A stretch of 64,000 nucleotides of DNA from assembly GCA_003176995.1 (NCBI GenBank), contig QHBN01000042.1, forward strand, positions 1-64,000, read 5' to 3'. The DNA comes from Candidatus Nitrosopolaris wilkensis (GTDB lineage: Archaea > Thermoproteota > Nitrososphaeria > Nitrososphaerales > Nitrososphaeraceae). Below are positions 62,497 through 64,000 of this stretch, piece by piece. Both the position numbers and the translations under genes were made by a program. Position 1 is the stretch's first letter; the number at the start of each line of letters is the position of its first letter. The notes beneath the pieces are model-generated. The model saw only the letters and a program-made list of their open reading frames with translations, made no database searches and was not told the DNA's origin.

Positions 62497-62695
62497 TATT
62501 TTTTGATTTCTTACATTCTCATGTTTAATAATAACATTGGCTTAAAGTAAGCTAACGTCAGGAATCTGCGAGAACGAGGCACTAACAAAATATTACGACT
62601 CATGCATTATCATCGAGACAACTTCATTTTGTTTTTCCTGCTATGTTGTTGATATCCTTATATTATGTGTGCACGAAAAGTCTCTATTAGCAACG

Positions 62696-64000
62696 ATGAA
62701 TACCGGCAGCAGCAGTACGCAACCGAAGTGGGATTCGGTGAAGAGATACAAGTTAACCAAAATGTTGAATGAACTTGGAAGCATTTCGGGTCACGGAACC
62801 GAGCTTGTAACTGTGTATGTCCCTCCTAGGAGACCGATTTTCGATGTCATTGCACAATTGCGTAATGAATCAGGTACTGCTTCAAACATTAAATCCGATT
62901 TGACGAGAACCCACGTTCAGGACGCTTTGAGCAGAACAATAGAGCACCTAAAACTTTTCAAGGAGACGCCAGAGAATGGGCTCGTCATATTTTGCGGAGC
63001 TATTCCAAGCGGGAAGGGTTTCGGCACAGAAAAGATTGAACTTTATCCTGTTCTACCACCGAAGCCAGTTCAGATTCAGCTTTATCGCTGTGACGATCAT
63101 TTTTGGGTTGACCACTTGAGGGATATGATGAAGGATGATAAAGTAATAGGGATTATTGCTATTGATACACAAGAGGCTGGCCTTGGAATATTGACCGGTG
63201 ATAGATGGGTAGTTGTAGACACAATGACTTCTGGCGTCGCTGGCAAACACAGGCAAGGAGGTCAGTCTGCAAGAAGATTTGAAAGGCTTCGCGATAATGA
63301 GCTAAATGAATACTATCACAGAGTAGGAGATCATGCTCAAAAAGTGTTCATTGATCAGTTTAATGTTAAAGGGCTTATAGTAGGGGGACCTGGTCCAACA
63401 AAGGAGAATTTTCTTAGAGAAGAATATCTGGATTACAGACTGCAGAACAACGTTATTACGACTTTAGACACTTCTTATTCTGGTGACGAAGGCATTCGCG
63501 AAATCATAGACAAGGTTAATGATCAAGGTGTTATGACAGAATATCGGTTGATGGAGGAAAAAAAGATAGTCAAGAGGTTCATGGGCGAAGTTCATTCCGG
63601 AAGAGGTCTTGGTATCTACGGTATTTTGGATGTTATAAAATCTCTCCAGAACGGAATTGTCGATCTGGTTATTGTGACTGACGATATTACTTTTCTAAAG
63701 TTGGAGGTAAAATGCAAAAGATGTGGCACTATACAAGAAAAATATATTGAGAGAAGTAACTTGGTATCTACCAAACAAGAGCTTTTATCAAAACCATGTC
63801 CTTCATGCTCGGCAGTCGATTATGAAAGCAGCGAGAAAGATATTGTAGATCATCTAGAAGAATTAGCGACTATGACCGCAAGTCGGCTGGAGATAATCTC
63901 TGGAAAATCAGAAGAAGGTGCTCAGATAGCTAGCCTTGGACGAATAGGAGCAATTCTCCGCTTCAGGCCCAGTAGTAGTAATACTATAGCTCGGATATCT
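62696..64000 (+). CDS. prf1: Peptide chain release factor aRF1, truncated by window edge (not in ORF track)
   Basis: VKRYKLTKMLNELGSISGHGTELVTVYVPPRRP, GTASNIKS, GVAGKHRQGGQSARRFERLRDNE (GGQ motif), CxxC zinc site CKRCGTIQ...CPSCSA. Confidence 0.95.
   Translation, partial: MNTGSSSTQPKWDSVKRYKLTKMLNELGSISGHGTELVTVYVPPRRPIFDVIAQLRNESGTASNIKSDLTRTHVQDALSRTIEHLKLFKETPENGLVIFCGAIPSGKGFGTEKIELYPVLPPKPVQIQLYRCDDHFWVDHLRDMMKDDKVIGIIAIDTQEAGLGILTGDRWVVVDTMTSGVAGKHRQGGQSARRFERLRDNELNEYYHRVGDHAQKVFIDQFNVKGLIVGGPGPTKENFLREEYLDYRLQNNVITTLDTSYSGDEGIREIIDKVNDQGVMTEYRLMEEKKIVKRFMGEVHSGRGLGIYGILDVIKSLQNGIVDLVIVTDDITFLKLEVKCKRCGTIQEKYIERSNLVSTKQELLSKPCPSCSAVDYESSEKDIVDHLEELATMTASRLEIISGKSEEGAQIASLGRIGAILRFRPSSSNTIARIS

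Noticed and set aside
1-64000. A complete novel defence, secretion or biosynthetic system
   Set aside because: Gene content is core archaeal housekeeping with scattered pseudogenes; no operon of unknown genes large enough to support a new system was seen.

Overview
The window is a 64 kb stretch of a thaumarchaeal (Nitrososphaeria, ammonia-oxidising-archaeon-like) chromosome. The assignment rests on archaeal/eukaryote-type information genes: S26e, S25e, S8e, S30e, RpoL, RpoK, Rpo7/Spt4, TFS, PCNA, TFB, aRF1, aCPSF1 and EndA. It is mostly core metabolism and information processing: guaA, guaB, prs, carAB, pyrDK, nadX/nadA/nadC, pheA, cysS, a homoserine dehydrogenase, scpAB, mptE, plus membrane and redox proteins. 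I see no CRISPR array, no intact transposon, no rRNA, no convincing tRNA, and no obvious defence or secretion system. The most unusual signals are: (i) carB has its Shine-Dalgarno, start and conserved N-terminal motif in one frame and the rest in another, separated by a 22-nt extra segment containing a perfect hairpin; (ii) several multi-frame decayed pseudogenes, including a TFB paralogue, an FxLYD-like secreted protein disrupted by a 49-bp tandem duplication, and a small membrane protein; (iii) a cyclophilin-like gene whose conserved N-terminus continues upstream of the called start with no canonical start codon; (iv) two genes missing from the ORF track (S30e and a 48-aa C2H2-like zinc finger); and (v) a two-domain SDR protein resembling the N-terminal part of bacterial malonyl-CoA reductase. 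All family assignments come from reading sequence motifs; no database searches were run.
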